Of a stretch of 6,296 nucleotides of DNA, positions 5,389-6,296 are shown piece by piece. This DNA is from Gammaproteobacteria bacterium (GTDB lineage Bacteria; Pseudomonadota; Gammaproteobacteria; Thiohalomonadales; Thiohalomonadaceae). The stretch lies in NCBI GenBank assembly GCA_026193675.1, contig JAPHSO010000042.1, positions 1 through 6,296 on the forward strand, given 5' to 3'. The position numbers and the translations under genes are program-made. Under the pieces are notes generated by a model. The model was not told the DNA's origin and ran no database searches. It saw nothing but the letters and a program-made list of their open reading frames with translations. How positions within the stretch are numbered: the stretch's first letter is position 1; each line of letters begins with the position of its first letter.

Positions 5389-6296
5389 CTATTTAGAAGT
5401 TGCTGTATGCACTCCATCCCACTGTTCTGGTGGCTTTTCAATAAATTTCTGACAACGTTCCATCATCAGCTGCGTGGGTCGATCAGTCGGATAGAATTTC
5501 TCAATATCCAATAACATGTTCAGTGCTGTACTGAATTCACCTTTGTAATAGCTCTCCATCGCCATATCAAATTTTTCTGCAAGCGCGGTATTCTCAGGTG
5601 TCGCACCTTCACTAAACAGCTGGAATATCTCAACCGGCTCCAGCTTGCCTTTAACTCGAATCTTATCGAGTTTGCGAACCATAAATGCTCCACCAAGGCC
5701 CTCTAATGTCCCTTCAGAGATGATAATCTCAACGCCGTAATATTTGGTCTGCCCCTCAAGTCTGGAGGCGAGATTGACCGCATCTCCCATCGCCGTATAG
5801 TTAAAGCGGCGAGGACTACCAAAGTTTCCGACAATCGCTTTGCCGGTATGAATACCAATACCAATTCGCATATCGACGTTAAACTGTTTTTGGTATCTTT
5901 TATTTAGCTCTTTGAGCGTACTTTGCATCGTAATGGCTGTACGCACCGCCAATATCGGATGATCCGGATCATCCAGTGGGGCGTTATAGATCGCCATCAC
6001 TGCATCACCGATATATTTATCGAGTGTACCCTTCTCCTTAAATAGGATGTTAGTCATGGCACCCAGATAATCATTGAGCAACATCCCCAACATCTCTGGC
6101 GACAGCTTTTCTGAAATTGAGGTAAATCCTCTAATATCAGAAAAGAGCAGAGTGATCTCCCGCTTCTCCCCTTTAAGATTTAGCCCACCCGGTTCATGAA
6201 TCAATCTCTTAACCAGTGCAGGAGGTACATAGGATGAAAATGCACGTTTGATATATCTGTTGCGACTTTGAATCACAAAGATCTCATACATCTCAA
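5389..6296 (-). CDS. Class III adenylate cyclase, C-terminal part (probable CHASE2 type, 5' truncated)
   Basis: This protein makes cAMP from ATP. Numbering from the Met codon at 6291, the catalytic domain runs from about 40 to 225. D52 (LLFSDIRGF) and D96 (YIGDAVMAIY) are the metal-binding aspartates, K92 is the adenine-selecting lysine, T166 (FNYTAMGD) takes the second specificity position, and N173 and R177 (VNLASRLE) are the transition-state residues, so the site is complete. Thr at the second position is the class IIIb form. The preceding RAFSSYVPPALVKRL segment is the linker that usually follows the CHASE2 and transmembrane region. The tail (about 235-300), ending with PPEQWDGV, is the common C-terminus of CHASE2 cyclases and looks TPR-like. 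The frame stays open to the window edge, so the Met is probably internal and an N-terminal sensor and membrane part is missing. It converges on the STAS-like gene. Confidence 0.93.
   Translation of the reverse strand, partial: EMYEIFVIQSRNRYIKRAFSSYVPPALVKRLIHEPGGLNLKGEKREITLLFSDIRGFTSISEKLSPEMLGMLLNDYLGAMTNILFKEKGTLDKYIGDAVMAIYNAPLDDPDHPILAVRTAITMQSTLKELNKRYQKQFNVDMRIGIGIHTGKAIVGNFGSPRRFNYTAMGDAVNLASRLEGQTKYYGVEIIISEGTLEGLGGAFMVRKLDKIRVKGKLEPVEIFQLFSEGATPENTALAEKFDMAMESYYKGEFSTALNMLLDIEKFYPTDRPTQLMMERCQKFIEKPPEQWDGVHTATSK

Overview
The window reads like an ordinary chromosomal segment of a proteobacterium. MoaC and the MoaD/MoaE pair closely resemble the enterobacterial proteins, base composition looks moderate, and a CHASE2-type class III cyclase and a bacteriohemerythrin are both common in environmental, often microaerobic or sulfur-metabolising, gammaproteobacteria. 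The lineage is an inference. I see no mobile element, phage gene, CRISPR array, tRNA or rRNA.

Layout. Positions 1-87 hold the last codons of an unidentified gene. A 99-base gap follows, containing a long imperfect hairpin (104-151). A YfcE/MJ0936-type metallophosphoesterase occupies 187-702. After a 111-base A/T-rich gap with three alternating AATCAT/ATGATT hexamers comes a single-domain bacteriohemerythrin (814-1254). On the minus strand moaD (1991-1758) and moaE (1758-1306) form a tight two-gene unit encoding both subunits of molybdopterin synthase. Divergently, on the plus strand, lie moaC (2101-2577), an unrecognised two-helix membrane protein (2579-3364) and cobQ, cobyric acid synthase (3399-4895). 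A small SpoIIAA/STAS-like protein (4983-5381) converges, with only 7 bases between stops, on a class III adenylate cyclase (5389 to the window end, minus strand) whose N-terminus lies outside.

How the genes fit together. moaC, moaD and moaE supply consecutive steps of molybdenum cofactor synthesis: MoaC makes cyclic pyranopterin monophosphate, and MoaD/MoaE add the dithiolene sulfurs. moaA is not in the window. cobQ belongs to cobalamin synthesis and stands apart from other cob genes here. The 261-residue membrane protein is tucked between moaC and cobQ and starts one base after the moaC stop, so it is probably co-translated with moaC. Its function is not apparent.

No clearly new multi-gene system is visible. 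The best leads are the unknown membrane protein, the leader hairpin at 104-151, the hexamer array before the hemerythrin, and the use of the MoaD Gly-Gly codons as the moaE ribosome binding site.
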